Below are positions 8,791 through 17,066 of a stretch of DNA of 64,000 nucleotides, piece by piece. How positions within the stretch are numbered: the stretch's first letter is position 1; each line of letters begins with the position of its first letter. The position numbers and the translations under genes are program-made. The notes under the pieces are model-generated. The model was not told where the DNA came from, did not search any database, and worked only from the letters and a program-made list of their open reading frames with translations. The stretch is from CAMEON01 sp963643175 (GTDB lineage: Bacteria > Bacillota > Clostridia > Oscillospirales > CAG-272): contig CAVIJF010000002.1 of NCBI GenBank assembly GCA_963643175.1, forward strand, positions 62,001 through 126,000. The letters are read 5' to 3'.

Positions 8791-8828
8791 AGCAACCCCT
8801 TTCCGGCGGCATCGGCTGCCGCCAGCCG

Positions 8829-9698
8829 TTACGGATTTTCCCCGGCAGGGCAGGCGTACTCCAGCCTGTCTGCCGCTTCATCCAGATAGTCGTTTTCCAT
8901 CAGCTCAATCATGCCGCGGTCGCACAGCGCCGTCAGCTTCCGGTCGAGCGGAATGCGCCCCAGCAGCGGGTAGCCGAACTTTTCGGATATTTCCTCAATG
9001 TGGCTTTCGCCGAAGATGTCGATTCTCTTTCCGCAGTCGGGACAGACGGCGTAGCTCATGTTTTCGACCAGACCCAACACGGGAATGTGCATCATCTGTG
9101 CCATGTTCGCCGCCTTTTCCACAATCATGGCGACCAGATCCTGCGGGGTGGAAACGATGACAATACCGTCCAGCGGCAGGGACTGGAACACCGTCAGCGG
9201 CACGTCGCCGGTTCCGGGCGGGCAGTCCACGAACAGGTAGTCGATGTTGTGCCAGATGGTATCGCTCCAGAACTGTTTGACGGTTCCCGCGATGACGGGA
9301 CCGCGCCAAACGACCGGACGGGTCTCATCGTCCAGCATGAGGTTGACAGACATGATGTCGATTCCGGTGGTGGTGGAGGGCGGAATCATGCCCAGTCCCT
9401 CGCCTTCAACCGGTTTGTGCAGTCCGAACGCTTTGGGAATGGAGGGACCCGTGATGTCGGCGTCCAGAATGCCGACCCTGTAGCCCTTGCGCTGCATCAG
9501 CACGGCGAGCATGGAGGTGACGAGCGACTTGCCGACGCCTCCCTTGCCGCTGACCACGCCGATCAGATGCTTGACAGAGCTGAGGTCATTGGGCTTTTCA
9601 AACATTTCCTCCCGGCTCTTGGGTTTGGAGGCGCACGCCGCCGAGCAGGTCGAGCAGTCGTGCGTACAGGTCTCCGTGTTATCGGTAGTATCAGTCAT
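8829..9698 (-). CDS. mrp: Mrp/NBP35 family P-loop ATPase, iron-sulfur carrier
   Basis: 289 residues. Cysteines at 11, 15, 18 and 22 precede the deviant Walker A motif GKGGVGKS at 51-58. VDCPPGTGD and VSTPQDLV follow, and a CPDCGK pair lies near the C terminus. This arrangement is typical of clostridial Mrp/ApbC/Nbp35 proteins, which bind and transfer Fe-S clusters in an ATP-dependent way. The start at 9698 has AAAGGAAGG nearby; upstream in-frame Met codons lack one. It lies between the TIM-barrel protein at 9772 and the SanA-like gene with short gaps. Confidence 0.93.
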   Translation of the reverse strand: MTDTTDNTETCTHDCSTCSAACASKPKSREEMFEKPNDLSSVKHLIGVVSGKGGVGKSLVTSMLAVLMQRKGYRVGILDADITGPSIPKAFGLHKPVEGEGLGMIPPSTTTGIDIMSVNLMLDDETRPVVWRGPVIAGTVKQFWSDTIWHNIDYLFVDCPPGTGDVPLTVFQSLPLDGIVIVSTPQDLVAMIVEKAANMAQMMHIPVLGLVENMSYAVCPDCGKRIDIFGESHIEEISEKFGYPLLGRIPLDRKLTALCDRGMIELMENDYLDEAADRLEYACPAGENP

Positions 9699-9771
9699 GA
9701 CAGAAATCCTTCCTTTCGGGATATTTTGATGATGGAACGGGAACGGTTGCTGTATGAGCAGTAACCGCATT

Positions 9772-10863
9772 TCAGATTTGCCAGATGAATTCCGGCACAG
9801 GTTCGGAAAGATCCGGCAGGGGTGTGCGGGCGGCGCGCTCACGCAACTCCGGCAGGGCGGCGGCGATTGCTTCCCAGTACGGATCGGGCAGGAAGACAGT
9901 GCCGCTCATGAGAAAGATATTGCGCAGTCCGCAGTCGATTTCCAGCCGCATCTTTTCAACAAAATTTTCGGGCGAAAGAGCCCCGACGGGGTAGGTCGTC
10001 GTCTCACTGAAGGCGTACTCCTGCGAGCCGATCAAAGCCATATGCCGCCGGACAGACGCGGCGATGGCGGCGCGTCCGACGGGATGCAGGAAGCTCCCGT
10101 CCGAGAAGTGCCCTTCGCCCACACGGACGACGGCGTCCGGGAAGCGTGCCCGGATGCGGCGGATGTCCAGTCCGTGACGGCGGTCACCGTTGTGCATGAC
10201 CATGGGGCAGGGGATAACCCCCTCCGGCGTTGCCTGCTCCAGAAACTGCAGGATGGAATCGCACTGGAAGGTCTCCCAAGCATCGGTTAGCACGGCGTCG
10301 CCGGCAGCCAGCCGGTCAGCAAGCTCCGCACGCGTTATACCCCCATAGGCAGGATACGCCGCATGGAAGCCGTTCATACACCCGTCGCAGAAGCAGCCCT
10401 GCACCGCCGGTCCCCATGTGCCGACCCGCAGGTCGTCATCGTAGACCAGGTGCGAAAAACCGAGCTGCTTCAGGACGTCACCGGCGGCGCGGCTGTCCGC
10501 CAGCACCTTGGCATGGCGGGGGCAGGAGGTGTTCGGCAAGGGATTGCCGGCGGCGTCCATGCGTGGCTGCCAGCCCTCGCCGGTTTCGGATTCGGCAGGT
10601 TTACTGGGGTCAAGCGCCTGCCCACCGTGCCCCAGCGGGATACTCAGTGCGCCGACATACAGTCCTTCCTCCTCCAGCCGGGTTTTGGCACGGGCGATGT
10701 CCTCCGGGGACACCTCCCATCTTCCGTAGAAGAATCCGCCAAGCCAGACCGAGGAAACTCCGGCTGCCCGCATCTGGCTCAGCTTGTGCCTGAAATCCGG
10801 GTCATGCAGCACGGTGCAGGGACTGAAATCGTAGTGCAGGGTCAGTGGTAGAGCTGTGCTCAT
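9772..10863 (-). CDS. TIM-barrel glycoside-hydrolase-like protein, unassigned family
   Basis: 363 residues, no signal peptide, perfect AAGGAGG ribosome-binding site. It starts with a barrel-like strand (LTLHYDFSP), then VSSVWLGGFFYG and GLYVGALSIPLG. A CFCDGCMNGF motif at about residue 177 resembles the Cys-X-Cys-X2-Cys loop seen in several barrel glycosidase families. An LVYDDDLRVG strand and a VRVGEGHFSDGSF segment add acidic candidates for catalysis. I cannot assign a family or substrate. The position beside namZ and the GH99-like gene suggests carbohydrate metabolism. It lies 23 bp after valS and may be read through from there. Confidence 0.6.
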   Translation of the reverse strand: MSTALPLTLHYDFSPCTVLHDPDFRHKLSQMRAAGVSSVWLGGFFYGRWEVSPEDIARAKTRLEEEGLYVGALSIPLGHGGQALDPSKPAESETGEGWQPRMDAAGNPLPNTSCPRHAKVLADSRAAGDVLKQLGFSHLVYDDDLRVGTWGPAVQGCFCDGCMNGFHAAYPAYGGITRAELADRLAAGDAVLTDAWETFQCDSILQFLEQATPEGVIPCPMVMHNGDRRHGLDIRRIRARFPDAVVRVGEGHFSDGSFLHPVGRAAIAASVRRHMALIGSQEYAFSETTTYPVGALSPENFVEKMRLEIDCGLRNIFLMSGTVFLPDPYWEAIAAALPELRERAARTPLPDLSEPVPEFIWQI

Positions 10864-10886
10864 AGAAACCTCCTTGGGCGGGGATA

Positions 10887-13544
10887 TCAGTTCAGCTTGG
10901 CAAGCGCCGCCTCGGTGGCGGTCAGCTTCTCGCGGGCGGCGGCGAGCTTGGCACGCTCCGCGTCCACGACGGCGGCAGGAGCCTTTGCCACAAAGCCCTG
11001 ATTGGACAGCTTCCTGTCCAGCCGCTCCACTTCGGCGCTGACCTTGGCAATCTCAGCAGTCAGACGCGCCTTTTCCTTTTCAAAGTCAACCAGATCGGAC
11101 AGCGGCAGGTAAGCGGTCGCGGCGGGCGTGACGACCTGCACGCAGGTATCGGCGGACACGCGGTCGGCGGGGAAGGACTCCGCCACCTCAATGCCGGACG
11201 CGGACGCCAGACGGGCAAAGAAGGGGGCAGTCGCGCTGTTGAATGCATCGGCGTAGTGCGTCTCGATAAAGACAGCCGCCTTGCGGGAGGGGGCGATATT
11301 CATCTCGGCGCGCCGGTTGCGGATGGCGCGGATCAGTTCCAGTACGCGCTCCATCTCGCCTGCCTCGGCAGGAAATTCCAGATCCGCACGCCCGGTCGGG
11401 TAGCGGGAAATCATGATGCTTTCCGCGTCGCCCGGCAGATGGGGCAGGGAGGAGAAGATTTCCTCGGTGATAAAGGGCATGAAGGGGTGCAGCAGCTTGA
11501 GAATCCCGTTCAGAACATACGTGATGACCTGCTGACAGATGCGGTTGCCCTCGGTGTCCTTATCGTTCAGACGGGCTTTGGCAAGCTCAATGTACCAGTC
11601 GCAGAACACGTCCCACGTGAATTCGTAGATGGCAGCCAGTGCAACGCCGACCTCGTACTTGTCCAGATTTGCGTTCACACTCTCAGCCAGCCTGTTGAAG
11701 GAATGCAGAATCCACTTGTCCTCCAAAGCCAGACGGTCGGCGTCGGGCAGGCGCACTTCGTCGATGGTCAGATTCATGCGCACAAAGCGTGATGCGTTCC
11801 ACAGCTTGTTGGCGAAGTTCCGCGCCGCCTCCATCTTCTCGTCCGAGAAGCGCATATCGTTTCCGGGGCTGTTGCCGGTCGCCAGCGCAAAGCGCAGGGC
11901 GTCCGCGCCGTACTTGGATATAATCTCCAGCGGGTCGATACCGTTACCCAGAGACTTGGACATCTTGCGTCCCTGCGCGTCGCGTACCAGCCCGTGGATG
12001 AACACGGTGGAGAAGGGCTTCTGCCCCATGTGCTCCAGACCGGAGAAAATCATGCGGGCGACCCAGAAGAAGATGATGTCGTAGCCCGTCACCAGAACCG
12101 AAGTGGGATAGTATTTTTCCAGCTCCGGGGTGCGGTCGGGCCAGCCCAGCGTGGAGAAGGGCCACAGGGCGGAGGAAAACCACGTGTCCAGCACGTCGGA
12201 TTCCTGCCGCACGGGTGCGCCGCAGACGGGGCAGACCGCAATATCCTGCTTGGAGACCGTCATCTTACCGCAGGCGTCGCAGTAGAAGGCGGGAATGCGA
12301 TGTCCCCACCACAGCTGACGCGAGATGCACCAGTCATGGCAGTTCTCCATCCAGTTGATATAGATTTTGGAGAAGCGGTCGGGCGCGAATTTCACGTCAC
12401 CGGAGCGCACGGCTTCCAATGCCGGCTCCGCCAACGGCTTCATTTTAACAAACCACTGGTCGGAAGTCATAGGCTCCACCGTGTTGTGGCAACGGTAGCA
12501 GGTGCCGACGTTGTGCGTGTGCGGCTCGACGGACAGAAGGTAGCCCTGCGCCTCCAGATCGGCGACCAGCGCCTTGCGGCAGGCGTAGCGATCCATACCC
12601 TCATACTTGCCGGCGTAGCGGTTCATGGTCGCGTCGTCGTTCATGACCTTGATCTGCTCCAGCCCGTGCCGCTCGCCGACAAGGAAGTCGTTGGGGTCGT
12701 GCGCAGGCGTAATCTTGACGCATCCCGTTCCGAAGCCGATTTCCACGTAGTCGTCGGCAATGACCGGAATCTCGCGTCCCACGATGGGCAGAATCAGCGT
12801 CTTACCGATCAGGTGCCGGGTGGTTTCGTCGTTCGGGTTGACCGCAACGGCAGTGTCTCCGAACATGGTTTCCGGACGGGTGGTCGCTACCTCCACGTAT
12901 CCGTCCTCACCCTTGATGGGGTACTTGATATGCCAGAAGAAACCGGGCTGCTCGGTATACTCGACCTCCGCGTCGGACAGCGCCGTGACGCAGTGCGGGC
13001 ACCAGTTGATGATGCGGTGACCGCGGTAAATCAGCCCCTTGTCGTACAGGTTGACGAACACCTCCCGCACGGCGCGGGAGCAGCCCTCGTCCATGGTGAA
13101 GCGCTGGCGCGACCAGTCACAGGAGGCGCCCAATTTCTTGAGCTGCCCGGTGATGCGCGCCTCGTAGGAGTCCTTCCACGCCCAGACGCGGCGGAGAAAC
13201 TCCTCCCGACCGAGGTCGTAGCGGGTTTTCCCTTCGTCCACGCGCAGGCGCTCCTCTACTTTAATCTGCGTGGCGATGCCGGCGTGGTCTGTGCCGGGAA
13301 CCCACAGGGTATTGTAGCCCTGCATCCGCTTGGTGCGTACCAGAATGTCTTGCAGCGTCTCGTCCAGCGCGTGCCCCATGTGGAGCTGTCCTGTCACGTT
13401 GGGAGGGGGAATGACCACCGAAAAGGCGGGTGCGGGATTTGCCGGGTCGGGGGTGAAGTATCCCCGGTCACACCACATTTTGTAGATGCGGTCCTCAAAT
13501 TCCGCAGGGGCATATGTCTTTGGCAGTTCGGTCGTAGGATTCAT
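10887..13544 (-). CDS. valS: Valine--tRNA ligase
   Basis: 885 residues, full length. Class I signatures: HMGH at residues 55-58 and KMSKS at 527-531. Other blocks include VPGTDHAGIATQ, the GGHxIP-type WGHRIPAFYC, and a zinc-type Cys cluster (CDACGK, CPVCGA) that fits bacterial ValRS insertions. The C terminus is the usual coiled coil (LVDFEKEKARLTAEIAK onward) that contacts tRNA. The enzyme charges tRNA-Val and edits threonine. Expression is likely controlled by the T-box leader just upstream. The start has AGGAGG at a good distance. Confidence 0.98.
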   Translation of the reverse strand: MNPTTELPKTYAPAEFEDRIYKMWCDRGYFTPDPANPAPAFSVVIPPPNVTGQLHMGHALDETLQDILVRTKRMQGYNTLWVPGTDHAGIATQIKVEERLRVDEGKTRYDLGREEFLRRVWAWKDSYEARITGQLKKLGASCDWSRQRFTMDEGCSRAVREVFVNLYDKGLIYRGHRIINWCPHCVTALSDAEVEYTEQPGFFWHIKYPIKGEDGYVEVATTRPETMFGDTAVAVNPNDETTRHLIGKTLILPIVGREIPVIADDYVEIGFGTGCVKITPAHDPNDFLVGERHGLEQIKVMNDDATMNRYAGKYEGMDRYACRKALVADLEAQGYLLSVEPHTHNVGTCYRCHNTVEPMTSDQWFVKMKPLAEPALEAVRSGDVKFAPDRFSKIYINWMENCHDWCISRQLWWGHRIPAFYCDACGKMTVSKQDIAVCPVCGAPVRQESDVLDTWFSSALWPFSTLGWPDRTPELEKYYPTSVLVTGYDIIFFWVARMIFSGLEHMGQKPFSTVFIHGLVRDAQGRKMSKSLGNGIDPLEIISKYGADALRFALATGNSPGNDMRFSDEKMEAARNFANKLWNASRFVRMNLTIDEVRLPDADRLALEDKWILHSFNRLAESVNANLDKYEVGVALAAIYEFTWDVFCDWYIELAKARLNDKDTEGNRICQQVITYVLNGILKLLHPFMPFITEEIFSSLPHLPGDAESIMISRYPTGRADLEFPAEAGEMERVLELIRAIRNRRAEMNIAPSRKAAVFIETHYADAFNSATAPFFARLASASGIEVAESFPADRVSADTCVQVVTPAATAYLPLSDLVDFEKEKARLTAEIAKVSAEVERLDRKLSNQGFVAKAPAAVVDAERAKLAAAREKLTATEAALAKLN

Positions 13545-13618
13545 GCGGTAAGCCTCCTGTATTTTTTGCTTGGAAGTTTGTCAATATAGGGAACAGGGAA
13601 GTGCCGGGCGGTACGGAA

Positions 13619-13875
13619 AACAAAAAACGCCCTCCCGTATCAGGACGAGAAGACGCGGTACCACCTGACTTCGCACCGTGCAGGGCATGGTGCGCACTCC
13701 GGGGGAAGATAACGGTTCCTGACCGGCGGACACTGACGCGGGATTCCCGCCCTTGCATCCGCAGCTCCCGGGCGACCTTCACCCACCGCTCCGCAGGACT
13801 TGCACCGACCGTCCATTCTCTGTTGGGGAGCGGGGAGTTACTCCTCCCGTTCACGGCTGTTCGGTATATACCGAA
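13619..13875 (-). promoter_or_regulatory. T-box riboswitch leader of valS
   Basis: The conserved T-box sequence AGGTGGTACCGCG lies at 13654-13666 on the minus strand. It is followed by a terminator (CGTCCT paired with AGGGCG, then TTTTTT at 13622-13627). The upstream part carries Stem I features: AGTAACTC, AGAGAATGGACGGTCGGTG and GCAAGTCC. A GTC at 13774-13776, in a GTGAAGGTC context, is the best candidate specifier codon and reads valine. Uncharged tRNA-Val would favour the antiterminator. The 5' boundary is approximate and no clear promoter was found. Confidence 0.9.
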
Positions 13876-13922
13876 ACATGTTACGCAAATGTGCTGTGTA
13901 AAAACGTAAAAACGCACGCTCC

Positions 13923-13947
13923 TCCGGCGGCGCGGGGCGCCGCCGGA
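13923..13947 (-). terminator. Terminator-like hairpin after rpmA
   Basis: An 11-bp GC-only stem with a 3-base loop. The minus-strand T run (TTTTT) comes about 10 bases later, so this is an imperfect intrinsic terminator. It separates the ribosomal operon from the valS T-box leader. Confidence 0.6.
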
Positions 13948-14029
13948 CTATGTGCGGCTTCAGGGTGCCGCCCGTCCGTCCCGGAAGGGACGCGGACTTT
14001 CCTGAAGAGGACCGACCGTGGGGTCAGTC

Positions 14030-14308
14030 TCAGTCAGCGTAAACGCTGACCTGCTTCTTGCCCTTCGCGGCGTGCTCGAACCGGACGGTCCCGTCGATGA
14101 GCGCGAACAGGGTGTCATCGCTGCCGATACCGACATTGTTGCCGGGATGGATAGCGGTGCCTCTCTGCCGGACGAGGATGTTCCCCGCCAGGACAGCCTG
14201 ACCGTCGGATCTCTTGACGCCGAGCCGCTTGGACTCGCTGTCCCGACCGTTCTTGGTGGAACCGACGCCCTTCTTATGAGCAAAGAACTGCAAACTGAGC
14301 TTCAACAT
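14030..14308 (-). CDS. rpmA: 50S ribosomal protein L27 with cleavable N-terminal leader
   Basis: 92 residues. The N terminus MLKLSLQFFAHKKG is the Firmicute form, in which a short peptide ending at Phe-Phe (residue 9) is removed before AHKKG so that the mature N terminus can reach the peptidyl-transferase centre. GSTKNGRDSESKRLG and GNILVRQRGT follow as in all L27 proteins. The processing protease Prp is encoded immediately upstream in the same operon, the standard Firmicute order rplU-prp-rpmA. Confidence 0.97.
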   Translation of the reverse strand: MLKLSLQFFAHKKGVGSTKNGRDSESKRLGVKRSDGQAVLAGNILVRQRGTAIHPGNNVGIGSDDTLFALIDGTVRFEHAAKGKKQVSVYAD

Positions 14309-14386
14309 CTTGCTACCTCCATAATAATCAGTGTGGGGATGGTTGTTTCCGGAATCGGAGAATGGACTTCTGCCCGGACAGCGGAT

Positions 14387-14764
14387 TTACCGTGCGGCGT
14401 TCTCCCCGCCGTAGGGGCGGTTGATGACCTGCACGTCGAGGTAATCCCCGTAATCCTCCAGCATATCGGAAAGCTGCTGGTAGTAGCCGAGGAAAATACC
14501 CGACACGGCGTAGCGCTTCAGCTCATCTGCCTCGAATTCCGGCAGTGCCGCACGGCACCTTACCCGGATGGTCGTGGTATTGTCGTCGATTTCATACTCG
14601 ACGGATGAGTCATACGCGACTTCCACGGTGTTTATCAGAAACATGGTCATGGCGGACAGCGCCGAGCAGAGAATATCCCAGCCCTCCTCGCCGTACCCGG
14701 TGTGACCGCGCTCCTCAAAGCCGTAGAACACGCCGCCGCTGCGGTAGAAAATAATCGTAGTCAT
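14387..14764 (-). CDS. prp: Ribosomal-processing cysteine protease Prp
   Basis: 125 residues. His-21 in ERGHTGYG and Cys-33 in DILCSALSA are the expected catalytic dyad. Prp cleaves the N-terminal extension of L27, and in Staphylococcus aureus this is essential. It lies between rplU and rpmA with short gaps, the conserved order, and the rpmA product in this window carries the matching leader peptide. Confidence 0.94.
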   Translation of the reverse strand: MTTIIFYRSGGVFYGFEERGHTGYGEEGWDILCSALSAMTMFLINTVEVAYDSSVEYEIDDNTTTIRVRCRAALPEFEADELKRYAVSGIFLGYYQQLSDMLEDYGDYLDVQVINRPYGGENAAR

Positions 14765-14800
14765 GACAATGCGCTCCTTCCTTGCGGGAGAGGCGGCACA

Positions 14801-15109
14801 TCAGGCGTCGATCTTGGTGATCTGAACCTTGGTGTAAGGCTGTCTGTGACCGATCTTCTTCTTCTCGTTCTTCTTGGACTTGTACTTCAGAACGTAGATT
14901 TTCTTGCCCTTTCCGTTCTTCAGCACCTTACCGGTAACAGTAGCACCGGCAACCGTGGGGGTTCCCGCCTTGAAGCCTGCATCGGTAGAGAGCGCCACGA
15001 CGTCAAAACTGACCTCGGTGTTCTCCTCCGCATCCAACTTCTCGACGAAGATGATGTCCTGCTCGTTGACCTTGTACTGCTTTCCGCCTGTCGTGATAAC
15101 AGCAAACAT
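14801..15109 (-). CDS. rplU: 50S ribosomal protein L21
   Basis: 102 residues starting MFAVITTGGKQYKV, the L21 signature. The lysine-rich KIYVLKYKSKKN and the C-terminal RQPYTKVQI are also standard. The start at 15109 was chosen over an upstream Met three codons earlier because of the conserved N terminus and a GAGGTG site. It is first in the rplU-prp-rpmA operon and follows an L21-type leader RNA. Confidence 0.97.
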   Translation of the reverse strand: MFAVITTGGKQYKVNEQDIIFVEKLDAEENTEVSFDVVALSTDAGFKAGTPTVAGATVTGKVLKNGKGKKIYVLKYKSKKNEKKKIGHRQPYTKVQITKIDA

Positions 15110-15191
15110 GAAAAGCACCTCTTTCTTTCAGACTCGCTGACTGGGGCGGCATCGCCGCACGGCGACACCTTAAAAAGCCCGTTTCAAGCGG
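15110..15191 (-). promoter_or_regulatory. Probable ribosomal protein L21 leader RNA
   Basis: The roughly 80-nt leader contains AGGTGTCGCCG-TGC-GGCGATGCCGCCC, in which GTCGCCG pairs with CGGCGAT. Firmicute rplU genes often carry a conserved L21 leader with a hairpin of this kind, thought to give feedback by L21. The match to the known family is from memory and is not a covariance-model result. Confidence 0.6.
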
Positions 15192-15197
15192 CGCCCT

Positions 15198-15226
15198 ATT
15201 ATAGCACATTCCTTCTGACTTGTCAA
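15198..15226 (-). promoter_or_regulatory. Sigma-A-type promoter of rplU-prp-rpmA
   Basis: A perfect TTGACA (complement of 15221-15226), 17 bp, and a perfect TATAAT (complement of 15198-15203). This is a very strong promoter, fitting a ribosomal operon. Confidence 0.92.
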
Positions 15227-15265
15227 GGCTTTTTTAATATTTTTGAAAAAAGTGCGGCGGAAGGG

Positions 15266-15294
15266 TTGACAACGGGGGCAAAATACGCTATAAT
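15266..15294 (+). promoter_or_regulatory. Sigma-A-type promoter of the acyl carrier protein gene
   Basis: TTGACA at 15266-15271, 17 bp, TATAAT at 15289-15294. It is divergent from the rplU promoter about 40 bp away. Confidence 0.92.
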
Positions 15295-15385
15295 AGCCGA
15301 TGTTGCATAATGGAAAGTCCCGCCCTGAGCGGGAGAATCGTTTTGAAGCCGCGCTTTTCTGCGGCAGATGGGAGAAATCAAGCAT

Positions 15386-15616
15386 ATGTATGAGACTGTA
15401 AAGAAGCTGCTGGTTGAGGAGCTTCAGGTTAAGGAAAAGGATATTACCCCCGAAGCGGAGCTGTCCGCCGACCTCGGCATCAACTCCATTGAGCTTGCCA
15501 ATCTGGTCATGCTCTGCGAGGAGAAGTTCGGCGTGACCATTGAGGATGACGATATCCACAAGTTCATCACGGTGGGCGATGTGGTGGCATATCTGGAGGC
15601 GAACGGGCATCTTTGA
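15386..15616 (+). CDS. acpP: Acyl carrier protein
   Basis: 76 residues, typical size. The phosphopantetheine attachment Ser lies in DLGINSIELANLV (family consensus DSLD/E; here NSIE). The acidic C-terminal helix is standard. The start at 15386 (MYETVKKLL) was chosen over an ATG at 15368 because GGGAG at 15370-15374 then serves as ribosome-binding site. Asn in place of the usual Asp before the Ser suggests it may not be the main fatty-acid ACP, but could serve another acyl or amino-acyl pathway. No fatty-acid genes are adjacent. A strong promoter precedes it. Confidence 0.9.
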   Translation: MYETVKKLLVEELQVKEKDITPEAELSADLGINSIELANLVMLCEEKFGVTIEDDDIHKFITVGDVVAYLEANGHL

Positions 15617-15732
15617 TTCCCGCCGGTTCTGCCTCAGAAAAGAATGGGGAAGCGGCATACCCCGCACGGGCGGATATGCCGCTTTTTCCGTTGCAGGGCG
15701 GATTATGCCGCCGTGAAAGGACGGTATTGTAT

Positions 15733-16326
15733 ATGGCTAAAATTGCATGGAAGGGCGGGGCACTGCTGGCGCCGGTGCCGCCGGTCATGGTGAGTTGTGG
15801 GACGATGGAGCATCCCAACATCATTACGGTTGCGTGGACGGGGCTGATCAACACCCAGCCGCCTCGGCTGTCCATAGCGGTGCGCCCCGGGCGCTACTCC
15901 TACCGGCTGATCCGCGAGAGCGGAGAGTTTGCCGTGAACCTGACCCCGGCGCATCTCATCCGGGCGGCGGACCTGTGCGGAATGTACACCGGCGCCAAGG
16001 TGGATAAATTCCGGAAGGCACACCTGACGCCGGAGCCGGCACAGTCCGTCGCCTGCCCGCTCATCGCGGAATGCCCGCTTTCGCTGGAATGCCGCGTGAC
16101 CGATGTCCTTCCGCAGGGGACGCATGACCTGTTCCTTGCGGATATCGTGGCGGTGGATGTGGACGAGGCGTTGCTGGATGACACGGGGCGTCTGCGGCTG
16201 GACAGGGCGGATCTTGCCGCCTTTGCCCACGGCGAATACTTCGCACTCGGCAGGCGCATCGGCAGATTCGGAATGTCCGTTGCGCGGCGGAGCGTTAAAA
16301 AGTCACGAAAAATCACAGAAAGTTGA
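15733..16326 (+). CDS. Flavin reductase family protein (FMN-binding split-barrel)
   Basis: 197 residues. The split-barrel signature is seen as VMVSCGTMEHPNIITVAWTGLINTQPPRLSIAVRP, given here as two overlapping parts: residues 18-35 (strand and loop) and 36-53. ESGEFAVNLT and DLCGMYTGAKVDKF follow, as in flavin reductase-like proteins that bind FMN. The start at 15733 has AAAGGA about 12 bases upstream. It follows the acyl carrier protein gene after 116 bp without an evident promoter, so the two may be co-transcribed. The electron partner is unknown. Confidence 0.88.
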   Translation: MAKIAWKGGALLAPVPPVMVSCGTMEHPNIITVAWTGLINTQPPRLSIAVRPGRYSYRLIRESGEFAVNLTPAHLIRAADLCGMYTGAKVDKFRKAHLTPEPAQSVACPLIAECPLSLECRVTDVLPQGTHDLFLADIVAVDVDEALLDDTGRLRLDRADLAAFAHGEYFALGRRIGRFGMSVARRSVKKSRKITES

Positions 16327-16336
16327 GCAAATCCTC

Positions 16337-16365
16337 TTTACTTTTTCACAAGGATATGGTATACT
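16337..16365 (+). promoter_or_regulatory. Probable promoter of hpf
   Basis: TTTACT at 16337-16342, 17 bp, TATACT at 16360-16365. The -35 box is weak. The leader then crosses the N gap. Confidence 0.6.
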
Positions 16366-16381
16366 GTAAGTGGTTCAGGGG

Positions 16382-16391
16382 NNNNNNNNNN
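16382..16391. other. Assembly gap (10 N)
   Basis: Ten N bases flanked on both sides by TCAGGGG-like sequence (ending at 16381 and starting at 16392). The shared flank suggests two contig ends that overlap or a collapsed short repeat. It lies in the hpf leader, outside coding sequence. Confidence 0.99.
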
Positions 16392-16466
16392 TCAGGGGAG
16401 AGTTCCCCAACCGGAGCGCTCCCCGGAACCGCAGGTATGTATCTACGGAAAGAGGAGGATGAAACC

Positions 16467-16991
16467 ATGAAGACTACCATCGTAGGCAGACAACTGAATG
16501 TGTATGACGATACCCGGAGCATGATCGGACTGAAGTTAGGAAAGCTGGACAAGTATTTCCGCGACGACATGGAGCCCGAGGCAACCGTCACGCTGCGCCG
16601 CAAGCGCGGGGTGTCCACCTTGGAGGTGACGATCAACGCGGACGGGACACTGTTCCGCAGTGAGGTTGATTCCGATGACTTCAGAAGTGCCATGGATAAG
16701 ACAGTTGACAATATCGAACGTCAGATACGGAAAAACAAGACGCGCCTTGCCAAGCGCCTGCGCGAGAATCTGCCGGAGGAGTCCGCTTTTGCGGATGAGG
16801 CGGAGGATCCGGGACTTATCATCCGCGTCAAGCAGTTTGAGTTCCGCCCCATGACGCCGGAGGACGCCATCATGCAGATGAACCTGTTAGGACACACCTT
16901 CTTCGTGTTCAACGACATGACGACAGGCGACACCTGCGTGGTCTATACACGGCGTGACGGTACGTATGGGCTGATAGAACCGATGAAGTAA
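16467..16991 (+). CDS. hpf: Ribosome hibernation-promoting factor, long form
   Basis: 174 residues, the long HPF type of Firmicutes. The N-terminal domain carries the S30AE/YfiA pattern (MKTTIVGRQLNVYDD, then KLDKYF, then RRKRGVSTLEVTI). The C-terminal domain (LIIRVKQFEFRPMTPEDAIMQM, then TYGLIEP) is the dimerisation domain that pairs 70S ribosomes into 100S particles. AGAGGAGG precedes the ATG at 16467. A strong bidirectional terminator follows. Confidence 0.95.
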   Translation: MKTTIVGRQLNVYDDTRSMIGLKLGKLDKYFRDDMEPEATVTLRRKRGVSTLEVTINADGTLFRSEVDSDDFRSAMDKTVDNIERQIRKNKTRLAKRLRENLPEESAFADEAEDPGLIIRVKQFEFRPMTPEDAIMQMNLLGHTFFVFNDMTTGDTCVVYTRRDGTYGLIEPMK

Positions 16992-17016
16992 ACGATATTT
17001 CTGAAAAAACGCATAT

Positions 17017-17063
17017 AACCGGGAAGGAGGAGCAGACCGTCGGTCTGCTCCTCCTTCCCGGTT
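17017..17063. terminator. Bidirectional terminator between hpf and the hydroxyacid dehydrogenase gene
   Basis: A 22-bp perfect stem (arms 17017-17038 and 17042-17063) with a 3-base loop. Plus-strand T residues follow, and A-rich sequence lies on the other side. It serves two converging genes. Confidence 0.88.
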
Positions 17064-17066
17064 TTG

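Noticed and set aside
11994..13589. Long plus-strand frame opposite valS
   Set aside because: An antisense frame kept open by strong third-position GC bias; valS on the minus strand has all family motifs.
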